NCBI GenBank assembly: GCA_029883265.1
Contig: JAOUJM010000017.1
Location: 1-41,059 of the forward strand
Direction of reading: 5' to 3'
Length of the DNA stretch: 41,059 bases
Source: Gammaproteobacteria bacterium
GTDB taxonomy: Bacteria > Pseudomonadota > Gammaproteobacteria > S012-40
Positions 19,689 to 27,357 of the stretch are shown here, in pieces; position 1 is the stretch's first letter; the number at the start of each line of letters is the position of its first letter. The notes beneath the pieces are model-generated. The model made no database searches and was not told the DNA's origin. It worked only from the letters and a program-made list of their open reading frames with translations. A program made the position numbers and the translations under genes.

Positions 19689-21455
19689 CTATTCGTTAAT
19701 ATTAACAAAAGCGTCTAATAATTCACGAGAAGGTTGCTGTGTAGACGTGGCATTTGCATTGGCGGTTGATTGTTGTGCCGTATGGCTGGTTTTTGTGCCA
19801 ACGGATTCGCGTCTGTCGGTGCTAACCAGTCGCTCGGCACGAGTAATCAAAGCTTCTTCTTTAGCTATTTTATCTTCCACCGACGATTTTTGATATGCAT
19901 CATCATTGAGCTTTAATCGCTCTACAAGATTTTTTGACGTTTGCCCGGAAATCGTTGTGACGGGAATTTCTTCTCCTAGTCCAGTGATGTTAGTGACACT
20001 ATCCATATTAGTTGATTCAGCCGTGTTTTCAGCCTCAACTAATTCGGCATCATGTGTCTTAGATAGCGATGGAGTTGGTTCAGTTATGGATATATTCGGT
20101 GTGTCAATCAGTTGCTCACGATTCAAATCAGATTGAAGCTCTGAATCCAATGACTCGGCTTTTGGCTTCGGCGCAGGCTGTAATAGGGTTTTTTTAACAT
20201 CAGGCTGAGATTGTTTCGTAGATACTTGCTCTTGGGCGAATTTTAGTAAACTAGCTTGTAATCCGATCACCTGGGCGTTGCGCTCTTCTAATTTGTCTTG
20301 CAAGGCCTGAATACGCGCCTTATACAATGCATCTTTGGCCAGCCATTCTTGTTTCTCTTTTTTCAAGTTTTCAATGCGTTTTCCTATGGCTAAAATCTGC
20401 CCATCACCGCTTTGATCCTGCGTGTGTATAATCGCATTTCGTAAAATATCAGTAACATTCGTGCTTTGAATGAGTTTTTCATTCAGTTGATTTGCTTTTG
20501 ACGCCAACATCTCTGACTGGACTTCTAATGGATTATCTCGAACATCATCATTAGAAAGCGTTCTGGCAATACGATACATGCGATATTCTGCATCTAGCAC
20601 TAATTGCTCAAGCGGCAATTTAACTTTGTGCTGTAAAGCAGCAACTTCTTTGGTAATGTAAAGCGCCCGTTTGGCAGAAAAAACCACTTCCTCACGCAAG
20701 GTATCAATATTGTAAGAACGACCAACATTCTTATCCATGAAGTCTTTTGCTTTACTGATAACCGCGTTTGCATCTGTATAAGCCGTAGGCGCTAATTGTT
20801 CGCCACCCCAACTTTTTACCCGGCGCATAATCTCATCAGCTTCATGTAAAACCCGATACTGCATGGCTCTACTTTCAAGTGCTTGCATATCTTTCACTAA
20901 ATTAGGGCGTTGCTCATCGGCTTTTCTAGCCTGACCAGTTTCGATTTGACGGATAACCCGCTGTAAACGATCCATCACACTTTCATATTCATTACTATAA
21001 ACATCGCTTGTTGATAATTCATCCAAGCTTTGCTTGATTTCCAATTCATCTTTTAACATGCTTTTGACTTGCTTAACGACACGATCACTGTTTTTCAAAA
21101 CTGCATTTGCTACCGCTACTTTTGTAATGCCTTTGTCTCGGGTCGCTTCTTCCGACAACAATTGACGTGCATCATTAATGGCTTTATTGGCAACATCCAC
21201 GTGTTCAGGCACAAGAAATCCACTCTCGGACTGTTGAGTTTGAGTCAATGCTTGCTCGGCTTGTTGCAATGCCGTATCGGCACCAAGATCATGAACTGAC
21301 TGAATATCTGCCTCAGTTGGCTCAATACTCTCAACCAATGAAACACTAGCGCAAGAAGTGAGCACTAACACACTTATTATGCATAGCATATTTCTGATTT
21401 GTTTTATGATATTTTTACATTCCATTTTGTATTCAAAGATCATCATGTTCTTCAT
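19689..21455 (-). CDS. Large coiled-coil lipoprotein, DUF4398-like, no OmpA domain
   Basis: A 588-residue predicted lipoprotein. The N-terminal hydrophobic segment ends in a lipobox, LVLTSC (Cys35 from the first ATG). In-frame ATGs at 21446, 21443 and 21425 would give a more ordinary signal length; none has a strong ribosome site. Residues about 50-330 are helical and Ala/Gln/Glu-rich (LQQAEQALTQTQQSES, VANKAINDARQLL) and resemble DUF4398 proteins, which usually continue into an OmpA peptidoglycan-binding domain. Here residues about 370-420 are a predicted coiled coil (KKEKQEWLAKDALYKARIQ), then a Ser/Thr/Glu-rich low-complexity tail runs to DAFVNINE without any OmpA domain. I do not recognise a specific family. 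It is divergent from the P-type ATPase-like gene and upstream of patatin. Confidence 0.75.
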   Translation of the reverse strand: MKNMMIFEYKMECKNIIKQIRNMLCIISVLVLTSCASVSLVESIEPTEADIQSVHDLGADTALQQAEQALTQTQQSESGFLVPEHVDVANKAINDARQLLSEEATRDKGITKVAVANAVLKNSDRVVKQVKSMLKDELEIKQSLDELSTSDVYSNEYESVMDRLQRVIRQIETGQARKADEQRPNLVKDMQALESRAMQYRVLHEADEIMRRVKSWGGEQLAPTAYTDANAVISKAKDFMDKNVGRSYNIDTLREEVVFSAKRALYITKEVAALQHKVKLPLEQLVLDAEYRMYRIARTLSNDDVRDNPLEVQSEMLASKANQLNEKLIQSTNVTDILRNAIIHTQDQSGDGQILAIGKRIENLKKEKQEWLAKDALYKARIQALQDKLEERNAQVIGLQASLLKFAQEQVSTKQSQPDVKKTLLQPAPKPKAESLDSELQSDLNREQLIDTPNISITEPTPSLSKTHDAELVEAENTAESTNMDSVTNITGLGEEIPVTTISGQTSKNLVERLKLNDDAYQKSSVEDKIAKEEALITRAERLVSTDRRESVGTKTSHTAQQSTANANATSTQQPSRELLDAFVNINE

Positions 21456-21483
21456 CGTGGAGGAGTCTGTCTATAGACCTATC

Positions 21484-21489
21484 ATTATA
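21484..21489 (-). promoter_or_regulatory. Candidate -10 element for the lipoprotein-patatin unit
   Basis: A perfect TATAAT on the minus strand at 21484-21489 would start a transcript near 21477, about 22 bases before the first ATG. No good -35 lies 16-18 bases upstream, so this may be activator-dependent or chance in AT-rich DNA. Confidence 0.4.
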
Positions 21490-21779
21490 ACTGATTATCT
21501 TGGACGAATAATACAGAAAAATTATTTCAATACCGCCTAAATATTTTTACTTCTGCTTCCGCTACACCTAAATAACTTGAAACATATTGCTTGCTATTGT
21601 GTGACGACAAGGAGTCATCGCTGAAAACTATGGCTATTAATAAATTTTTCCAGCTTAGTGCAATAAAAACCAATCGCAATTTGACGAATTGTTTACCTGC
21701 AAAGCTTTATATTTTATTCGCTTATTCAAATACTAGATCAACACCTAGGTACGCTAACTGCATTCACAAGCCACTCCCA

Positions 21780-21785
21780 TATAAT
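21780..21785 (+). promoter_or_regulatory. Candidate -10 element for the P-type ATPase-like gene
   Basis: TATAAT at 21780-21785 lies 24 bases before the ATG at 21810. No matching -35 is seen at the proper distance, and the gene has no clear Shine-Dalgarno, so expression may be weak or regulated. Confidence 0.35.
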
Positions 21786-21809
21786 TTATTTTTATAGCAA
21801 ACAACATTT

Positions 21810-24191
21810 ATGCAAACTTATTCAATTGAAATTGTAAATTTAGTCAACACTCGCCAGATTCCATGCATTGTGGATGCAGTGACACAGCTTCCAGGTGTGC
21901 AAAATGTAAGCCTTGAATTCGACATTGGCGAATTATATTTTTCAGCCGACTCCAATGACGCTATTCGATTAGTCAAAAATAGAGTCTTACGACTCGGCTT
22001 CATATCGCGCAACCCCTTTGCTCAACGTCGCAGTGAAATCGAGATACCCGACCTTGCACAGATAACGGTTCAGCAAAAGTTGAAACAACTTTTGCATAAT
22101 ACCAATGGCGTGCAGCGTTTTCTATTCAAGCCTAGAAAAAAACTGCTCTTGGTATTTCATAACCCAGAACCCAACTGTGAAAATCTGCTATGTAAAATCA
22201 ATAATTCAGGCATTTACGCAAACCGTTATGTTGCCAATCAGCCTATCGAAAAACATATATTTCAGGATAGCGTTTTACTCATGAATGCGTTGATGGCATT
22301 CCTTGGCGTACTTATACAAGGATTCATACCGCAAGCAAATATTTTAGAGTTTAGTTTTTTCTTAGTGTCAATTATATTAAGCAGCATTCCACTCACACGC
22401 TATGGTCTTTATTTGCCTCTATTCACGCATCGTTTGAATACCTTTACCTTAACCATTTTCGTAATGCTATTTGCCATCAGTATTGACCAATGGTTTATTG
22501 CTGCCTTCATTGGTTTGTGCCACTCGATAACTCTAATGCTACAACGTAAGGCGCTTGATAAGACCAAACTACAACTTACAAAACTTAAGTCGTGCCTACC
22601 ATCAATCTCACGAATACTACTAACTGACAATAAGATTACAACCATTGCAACTCGGATGATAAAGAAGGGATACGTGGTTGCGGTAAAAAAAGGCGAATAC
22701 GTTCCTGTGGATGGCTCGCTGGTATCCGGTAATATCGTCTGCCAGGAAAAACCTCTAACCGGGATTTTTAAACAACAGCGCTATCAAAAGCAGCAAATGG
22801 TTTTTGCCGGGCAAAAAGTCGTCGAAGGTGAAGCATTCATAAGAACACAAAAACTACAATGCGAAACAATTGCAAGAAACGTCTTGAACAGCTTAGTTAA
22901 CTCTCAATACACCGAGCTCAAACACGAAACCAATATAAGCCTAATCGAATTTGGTGCTCGCGCACTCTTCATCATAAGTGCGATTTTGCCATTTGCACTG
23001 GCTTTTCCACCCGGAGGCACAATCGAGCCTCAATGGCTAAGTTTAGGACTGGCCTTGGTCATCATTTCACTGCCAATTTCATTAAGTGTTGCCACGCATA
23101 TTTCTTACTTGCAAGGCATTTACAAACTCGCCAATCGTGGCTTGCATATAAAAAACCTAGCATTATGGCCAGAGCTTAGTCGATTAAAACAATTAGTCAT
23201 AGATAAAACAAGTGTGCTTACCATCAATCAACCCGAAGCAATGGAAGTCATTTCCCTGGATGGCAAACCTATTAAAGTGATACTAAGTCTCGCCGCTAGT
23301 ATCGCCAAGCATCACAAGAATCCATCGTTCAAGGCTATCGTGCGACGTGCCGAGCAAAATGATATTGAGCTACATCAGAGCAAATTACTAGACAAGCATG
23401 AGCAATATATTAAAGCAGATATCAATCAACAAACATTACTCCTTGGTGACTACAAAACCATAAGAAAGAACCAACTTGACACACCCGAGCTTCAGAGAAA
23501 ACTAAATTTATGGGAAAACGAAGGCAGTAATGCGATTTTACTTGCAACCGAGGATCATGTGCTCGGGTTTATAACTATCCTCGACCCGGTCCGCACTAAA
23601 CTTGGTAGCGCAATAGAAAATCTTCACGCCAGTGGCATAGAGTCTGTCGCGGTTTTATCCGAGGATAATACTGGTCCTAGCGCAAGTTTTTATGAACAGT
23701 ATGGATTCGACAAAGTTTTTGGTGAACTCAACAATCAAGAAAAAATTGACTATATTCAACGTATCGACCCACAAAACCCATTTGCCGTAATCACCAATCG
23801 AGGCGACATTGCCAATCAGATAAATTGTCTGCGTATTTCAACAGACAACTTCAACCAGCCCAAGAACATATCCACAAGCGATGTATTCGTCATGGGCGAT
23901 GATGTGAATTATATTAGTGAATTACGCCAAGTCAGTTACGATACTGTACAAAGGACAAATAAACTCGGTGTTGTTTTTTGCACGAGCAAATTAGCGCTGG
24001 CTTGCTTGATTTATTTTGACCTGATAAGCCTATGGGGAATTGTCGCATTTGAGTTATTAAGTAGTTTTGTCTTGCTAAAATTTGCGTTACTTGGTGAATC
24101 CCGGAGCACGAAACCCAAACGCCCCCAGGTCAAAGTCACAAGAGATCAAATTATTAAGCCAGCCAGCCAGTTAAGGTCATTAATGCGATGA
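21810..24191 (+). CDS. Degenerate heavy-metal P-type ATPase homologue (probable pseudo-enzyme)
   Basis: A 793-residue protein with the P1B-ATPase layout but altered catalytic sites. Residues 1-65 form an HMA-like fold without CxxC (one Cys, C19); a second such unit spans about 82-140. Membrane helices lie near 153-172, 178-200, 210-245, 380-400 and 408-430, with a final pair near 718-760. The actuator keeps VPVDGSLVSG (298-307) but has TGIF (317-320) for TGES. The membrane motif is LPI (421-423) for CPC. The phosphorylation loop is DKTSVLT (465-471) for DKTGTLT, Asp kept. The HP site is NP (N505-P505 region, in HHKNPSFKAIV), TGDN is SEDN (617-620), and GDGxND has become NRGDIANQ (663-670); DPVR (592-595) is retained. 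The frame is intact, so this is not a decaying gene. Metal transport by the normal cycle seems unlikely; a regulatory, sensory or scaffold role is inference. Its 3' end overlaps ampE by 38 bases. Confidence 0.85.
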   Translation: MQTYSIEIVNLVNTRQIPCIVDAVTQLPGVQNVSLEFDIGELYFSADSNDAIRLVKNRVLRLGFISRNPFAQRRSEIEIPDLAQITVQQKLKQLLHNTNGVQRFLFKPRKKLLLVFHNPEPNCENLLCKINNSGIYANRYVANQPIEKHIFQDSVLLMNALMAFLGVLIQGFIPQANILEFSFFLVSIILSSIPLTRYGLYLPLFTHRLNTFTLTIFVMLFAISIDQWFIAAFIGLCHSITLMLQRKALDKTKLQLTKLKSCLPSISRILLTDNKITTIATRMIKKGYVVAVKKGEYVPVDGSLVSGNIVCQEKPLTGIFKQQRYQKQQMVFAGQKVVEGEAFIRTQKLQCETIARNVLNSLVNSQYTELKHETNISLIEFGARALFIISAILPFALAFPPGGTIEPQWLSLGLALVIISLPISLSVATHISYLQGIYKLANRGLHIKNLALWPELSRLKQLVIDKTSVLTINQPEAMEVISLDGKPIKVILSLAASIAKHHKNPSFKAIVRRAEQNDIELHQSKLLDKHEQYIKADINQQTLLLGDYKTIRKNQLDTPELQRKLNLWENEGSNAILLATEDHVLGFITILDPVRTKLGSAIENLHASGIESVAVLSEDNTGPSASFYEQYGFDKVFGELNNQEKIDYIQRIDPQNPFAVITNRGDIANQINCLRISTDNFNQPKNISTSDVFVMGDDVNYISELRQVSYDTVQRTNKLGVVFCTSKLALACLIYFDLISLWGIVAFELLSSFVLLKFALLGESRSTKPKRPQVKVTRDQIIKPASQLRSLMR

Positions 24192-25050
24192 GCCCTACCC
24201 ACAACGCTATGGTACGACGGATCAAATCGAGCGCCGCAGAAGCATTACAACGCTGTTTTGCATCATCATCTGACTTTAAACCTAATGAGCCCAAACCAGA
24301 TGATACGAGTAAACGCTCATTTTGATTGGGCCAACGCTCAACAGCATCGTCATCGGCATTTTTAAAACGGGCCATACCTTCAACAAAGTTTCCGGCAACC
24401 GCATAACTTAAAGCCAATAAACGTACCGGTATCCATTGCACATAAAACGCAAGTTGTTGCGAAGTTTCCAGTAGAGGATTCTCGTCATCATCAGCACTTT
24501 CCACTGGTTCTGCCAGGCGCTCGGCCAACAGTAAAATCAAACGATAAGTCAAAGCTGCTATTGGTCCCAATATGGAGAACCAAAAAATCACACCAAACAA
24601 ACTATTCACCGACTTTACTAACATCATTTCCGTGACGGCTTGATCCAAGTGAGTTTTTTCTTCCTCGCTAACCTCACGACCTAACAGTTTTTCTGCATTG
24701 GCAATCGCCTCTTCACTGGCAGATTCGCCTGGCTGGATGACTTCGCAGAAATCTTTAATCTGATGATAAAAACGTTGCGGACCCAAAGAAAACAACAGCA
24801 CCACCACACCAAATAAAAACCCGAACAAGTAAAACCAATCGTGTAACTCGTGATAAATAAAAGCGGCTACTAACGGGATAGCAATCACAATGGCAATAAC
24901 ACCTAGCCAGCCATTAAATGCACTTTCCTTGGAAATCTTAGTCCGCGACCAATCAACAAAACGCGCAAACCAATCGAATTGGCGATATTCATTAATGGCA
25001 TTAAAGAAACGTTCTGCTAATAAACTAAAAATTATGCTAATTAAAGTCAT
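24154..25050 (-). CDS. ampE: AmpE/CobD-like regulatory inner membrane protein
   Basis: A 298-residue membrane protein of the AmpE family, linked in enterobacteria to beta-lactamase induction and peptidoglycan recycling. It begins MTLISIIFSLLAERFF, a usual AmpE start, with AGGAAAGGAT just upstream; the frame is open further to 25128 but those residues do not fit. Hydrophobic segments lie near residues 47-65, 70-90, 155-180 and 278-297. The FWFSILGPIAALTYRL motif near 158 is shared by AmpE and CobD. The E. coli protein is 284 residues. No ampD is adjacent, which differs from the classic ampDE arrangement. The last 38 bases overlap the P-type ATPase-like gene tail to tail. Confidence 0.87.
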   Translation of the reverse strand: MTLISIIFSLLAERFFNAINEYRQFDWFARFVDWSRTKISKESAFNGWLGVIAIVIAIPLVAAFIYHELHDWFYLFGFLFGVVVLLFSLGPQRFYHQIKDFCEVIQPGESASEEAIANAEKLLGREVSEEEKTHLDQAVTEMMLVKSVNSLFGVIFWFSILGPIAALTYRLILLLAERLAEPVESADDDENPLLETSQQLAFYVQWIPVRLLALSYAVAGNFVEGMARFKNADDDAVERWPNQNERLLVSSGLGSLGLKSDDDAKQRCNASAALDLIRRTIALWVGLIALMTLTGWLA

Positions 25051-25075
25051 ATATCCTTTCCTGGCCAAATCGACC

Positions 25076-25081
25076 ATTATA
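25076..25081 (-). promoter_or_regulatory. Candidate -10 element for ampE
   Basis: A perfect TATAAT on the minus strand at 25076-25081 lies 26 bases before the ampE ATG. No convincing -35 is seen 16-18 bases upstream. Confidence 0.4.
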
Positions 25082-25306
25082 CAAAGTGCACACAAATTAG
25101 ATCTTCTACGAAGCAACCTAGTGTGCAAATAGTAACTCTATACATAAAGGCTTTGGCCTTAAGAATCAATAGGTTTTCTGGCAATAACTGCGCTAATTCA
25201 CTTTAAATTTAAAAAGAATTCGCTAAGTCGATGTATTCACGAGCTTAAGCGGTACTTTGAAAATAGTCTGACAAGCTAAATAAGTACTACTCGATTCACA
25301 AAACAG

Positions 25307-25334
25307 GCGACATCTGTCTAAAAATCAGTACAAT
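25307..25334 (+). promoter_or_regulatory. Promoter of tRNA-Arg
   Basis: GCGACA at 25307-25312 and TACAAT at 25329-25334 have a 16-base spacer. A GC-rich discriminator (CGGTGCG) follows, as is common at stringently controlled stable-RNA promoters. The start would be near 25341, 20 bases before the mature tRNA. Confidence 0.55.
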
Positions 25335-25360
25335 ACGGTGCGTAAAGCTCACCTTATCAA

Positions 25361-25437
<77 letters not shown>

Positions 25438-25443
25438 TAATTC

Positions 25444-25476
25444 AAAAAAGCCTACTGACATTTGGTAGGCTTTTTT
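25444..25476 (+). terminator. Intrinsic terminator of tRNA-Arg
   Basis: The stem GCCTAC (25450-25455) pairs with GTAGGC (25465-25470) around a nine-base loop. It is preceded by six A and followed by six T, which extend the pairing to 12 base pairs. The symmetrical A/T flanks let it work in both directions, so it could also end the convergent transcript of the small secreted protein, whose gene ends at 25555. Confidence 0.85.
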
Positions 25477-25554
25477 ATTCTCTAAGACTTAAGACACGAC
25501 CGCACAAATTGCGTGGCCACAATTAAACCTGCTGCATACCAAAGCACACCATGT

Positions 25555-25935
25555 TTATTGCCCGGTATAGTTTGCACCCATCATCTCACCAAAGCGGCTA
25601 AGGAAAATATAATAGGTTTGCTCTTCTTTTTTTTCAATGACTGGATTGTGAAATGCCACACGCCATTCTTCTTCTTTGGCGAATACTTTCTTTAGCGTTT
25701 CGGTAATTTTTGCGTCATTCCAAGACTTGTCTAAACTACCGCTGATTATTAGCTTATGCAAAACATCACGCGCCATTTTTTTCGCCGTCGCTTTGCGAAT
25801 TACGTAGCCGAAATCATCATCAGGTTTTTTTTTGGCTTCAGATTTTTGCTCATCTGCAATACCAACAGAAAAAGCAAAAAAGAAAACACATATGCTAAAA
25901 AAGAAACACCAGCCAGGTTTGTGTAAGCGGTTCAT
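25555..25935 (-). CDS. Small secreted protein of unknown function
   Basis: A 126-residue protein with a clear Sec signal: positive N-terminus (NRLHKPG), a Phe-rich hydrophobic core (about residues 9-24) and probable cleavage after SVGIA-D. The mature part is about 99 residues, Lys-rich at first (KSEAKKKPDDDFGYVIRKATAKK), and ends in a WRVAFHNP...YYIFLSRFGEMMGANYTGQ pattern. This reminds me of small periplasmic DUF6488-type proteins, but I cannot confirm that family. No catalytic motif, haem site or membrane anchor is visible. It lies 99 bases downstream of pmbA on the same strand, separated by an inverted repeat. The ribosome site is poor. Confidence 0.7.
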   Translation of the reverse strand: MNRLHKPGWCFFFSICVFFFAFSVGIADEQKSEAKKKPDDDFGYVIRKATAKKMARDVLHKLIISGSLDKSWNDAKITETLKKVFAKEEEWRVAFHNPVIEKKEEQTYYIFLSRFGEMMGANYTGQ

Positions 25936-25993
25936 ACTTGTCTGATAGTCCGTGTTTTAGTTTGTTTCTCAATAATATATCTTCAACAAAATG

Positions 25994-26023
25994 TAATAAT
26001 CGTTTTTTAAATAACGATTATCA
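25994..26023. repeat. Inverted repeat (hairpin) after pmbA
   Basis: TAATAATCGTT (25994-26004) and AACGATTATCA (26013-26023) form an 11-pair stem with one G-T (read as minus-strand RNA), around an eight-base AT loop. It lies 12 bases past the pmbA stop. There is no long T run after it, so as an intrinsic terminator it would be weak; it may instead protect the 3' end of the tldD-pmbA transcript or be an operator for the following gene. Confidence 0.6.
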
Positions 26024-26034
26024 AGCCGATGATA

Positions 26035-27357
26035 TTATTCACCCGCAATCGTCATTTTATCAACTAGAATTGATCCCGTGCGGATATTTCGCCGATGATC
26101 CATATCATTGCCGACGGCAATAATACCTTTAAACATTTCTTTTAAATTACTAGCAATAGTAATTTCATGGACTGGGAATTGAATTTCGCCATTTTCCAGC
26201 CAAAAACCGGCTGCACCACGAGAATAAGTGCCCGTCACATTGTTCACACCTTGCCCCATTAAATCAGTAACAATTAATCCTGTTCCCATTTGCGACAGCA
26301 AATCTTCGTACGAATGACCGCTGCTTTCCAAGGTTAGATTGTGCACACCACCGGCATTACCAGTGGTTTCCATATTTAAACGTCGTGCTGAATAGGTGTC
26401 CAGTACATAAGCTTGAACCACACCTGCTTTCACCAAATCCCTTGATTGAGTTGCCACGCCTTCACTGTCAAAAGGCGCACTACCCAAGGCTGCTTTAATA
26501 TGTGGCTGCTCATCCATGTGTATCCAGTCCGGAAAAATTTGTTCACCCAAGGAGTCCAGTAAAAACGATGTTTTTCGATAAAGACTACCACCTCGAATAC
26601 CACGAATAAAATGACCAACCAAACCAATGGCGGTATCGGGAGTGAATAACACGGGCCATTGCCCTGTAGGAAGCTGTCTTGCATTGAGTCGTGCCACGGC
26701 ACGTTTCGCGGCAGTTTCGCCGATTTGGCGCATACTTTCTAATTCTTTCGGGTTACGACTAGCGGTATACCAATAATCGCGTTGCATGCCTTGCTCATCT
26801 TGTGCAATGACTGAGCACACTACACTGTGACGCGATGAAGGATAGTGTCCAATAAAACCGTGACTATTTGCGTAAAAATGATTGCCGCGATGACTAGATG
26901 TGGTCGCTCCTTCGGAATTACTTATACGCTTGTCAAAAGCCCGTGCATGGTCTTCGCATTCTTTGGCTAATTCCAAAGCTTGCTCGGCTTGCACATCCCA
27001 AGCGTGATATAAATCTAAATCCGGATAGTCCCAAGCCAGGCGATCCTTTTCAGGCAAACCGGCGCATTCATCAGCAGCGGTGTACTTGGCAATTCCACAG
27101 GCAGCACTCACCGTTTGTTTTATCGAGTCAGCACTGAGATCCGAAGTACTGGCTGAGCCTTTGCTTTGACCAAGATAAACCGTAATTCCCAGGCCTTTGT
27201 CTTGATGATATTCCAAAGTTTCAACTTCACCTAAACGCACACTGGCTGATAATCCGGCTTCGACCCCCATGGCACATTCACATGCACTTGCACCTTGCGC
27301 CTTGGCTTCATCCAAGACTAATTGAATTGCATCAAGATAAGCTTGTTTGTCTTGCAT
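26035..27357 (-). CDS. pmbA: Metalloprotease-related protein PmbA (TldE)
   Basis: A 440-residue TldE subunit. TldD and TldE together form a cytosolic protease that degrades or matures small peptides (microcin B17, CcdA in E. coli). The family features are the N-terminal domain, HFIRGIRGGSLYRKTSFLLDSLGEQIFPDWI near residues 245-275 (seen as successive blocks), VAYVLDTYSARR-like VQAYVLDTYSARR near 320 and NVTGTYSRGAAGFWLENGE near 378. As expected for TldE it lacks the HExxxH zinc motif, which is in TldD. Its ATG overlaps the tldD stop by one base (TAATG), fitting a one-to-one complex. Confidence 0.96.
   Translation of the reverse strand: MQDKQAYLDAIQLVLDEAKAQGASACECAMGVEAGLSASVRLGEVETLEYHQDKGLGITVYLGQSKGSASTSDLSADSIKQTVSAACGIAKYTAADECAGLPEKDRLAWDYPDLDLYHAWDVQAEQALELAKECEDHARAFDKRISNSEGATTSSHRGNHFYANSHGFIGHYPSSRHSVVCSVIAQDEQGMQRDYWYTASRNPKELESMRQIGETAAKRAVARLNARQLPTGQWPVLFTPDTAIGLVGHFIRGIRGGSLYRKTSFLLDSLGEQIFPDWIHMDEQPHIKAALGSAPFDSEGVATQSRDLVKAGVVQAYVLDTYSARRLNMETTGNAGGVHNLTLESSGHSYEDLLSQMGTGLIVTDLMGQGVNNVTGTYSRGAAGFWLENGEIQFPVHEITIASNLKEMFKGIIAVGNDMDHRRNIRTGSILVDKMTIAGE

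Larger units (their letters stand above)
21456..21809. other. 354-base AT-rich divergent intergenic region
   Basis: This is the gap between the lipoprotein and the P-type ATPase-like gene. It contains TATAAT boxes facing outward on both strands (21484-21489 minus, 21780-21785 plus). A 68-codon open frame at 21591-21797 has no ribosome site and a composition unlike a protein; I regard it as non-coding. I see no tRNA, no strong hairpin and no repeat array. The length is generous for two promoters, so regulator sites are possible. Confidence 0.6.
25051..25360. other. 310-base intergenic region between ampE and tRNA-Arg
   Basis: Holds the ampE promoter region on the left and the tRNA promoter on the right. 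Between them the DNA is AT-rich with short imperfect palindromes (for example AAGGCTTTGGCCTT at 25146-25159) and no open frame worth calling. Nothing else was recognised. Confidence 0.6.

Noticed and set aside
21591-21797. A 68-codon open frame in the lipoprotein/ATPase gap
   Set aside because: No ribosome site, no recognisable motif, and AT-rich composition typical of non-coding DNA.
21810-24191. The P-type ATPase-like gene as a pseudogene
   Set aside because: The frame runs 793 codons without a stop or frameshift and keeps the fold landmarks and membrane helices; a decaying gene would be expected to show interruptions.
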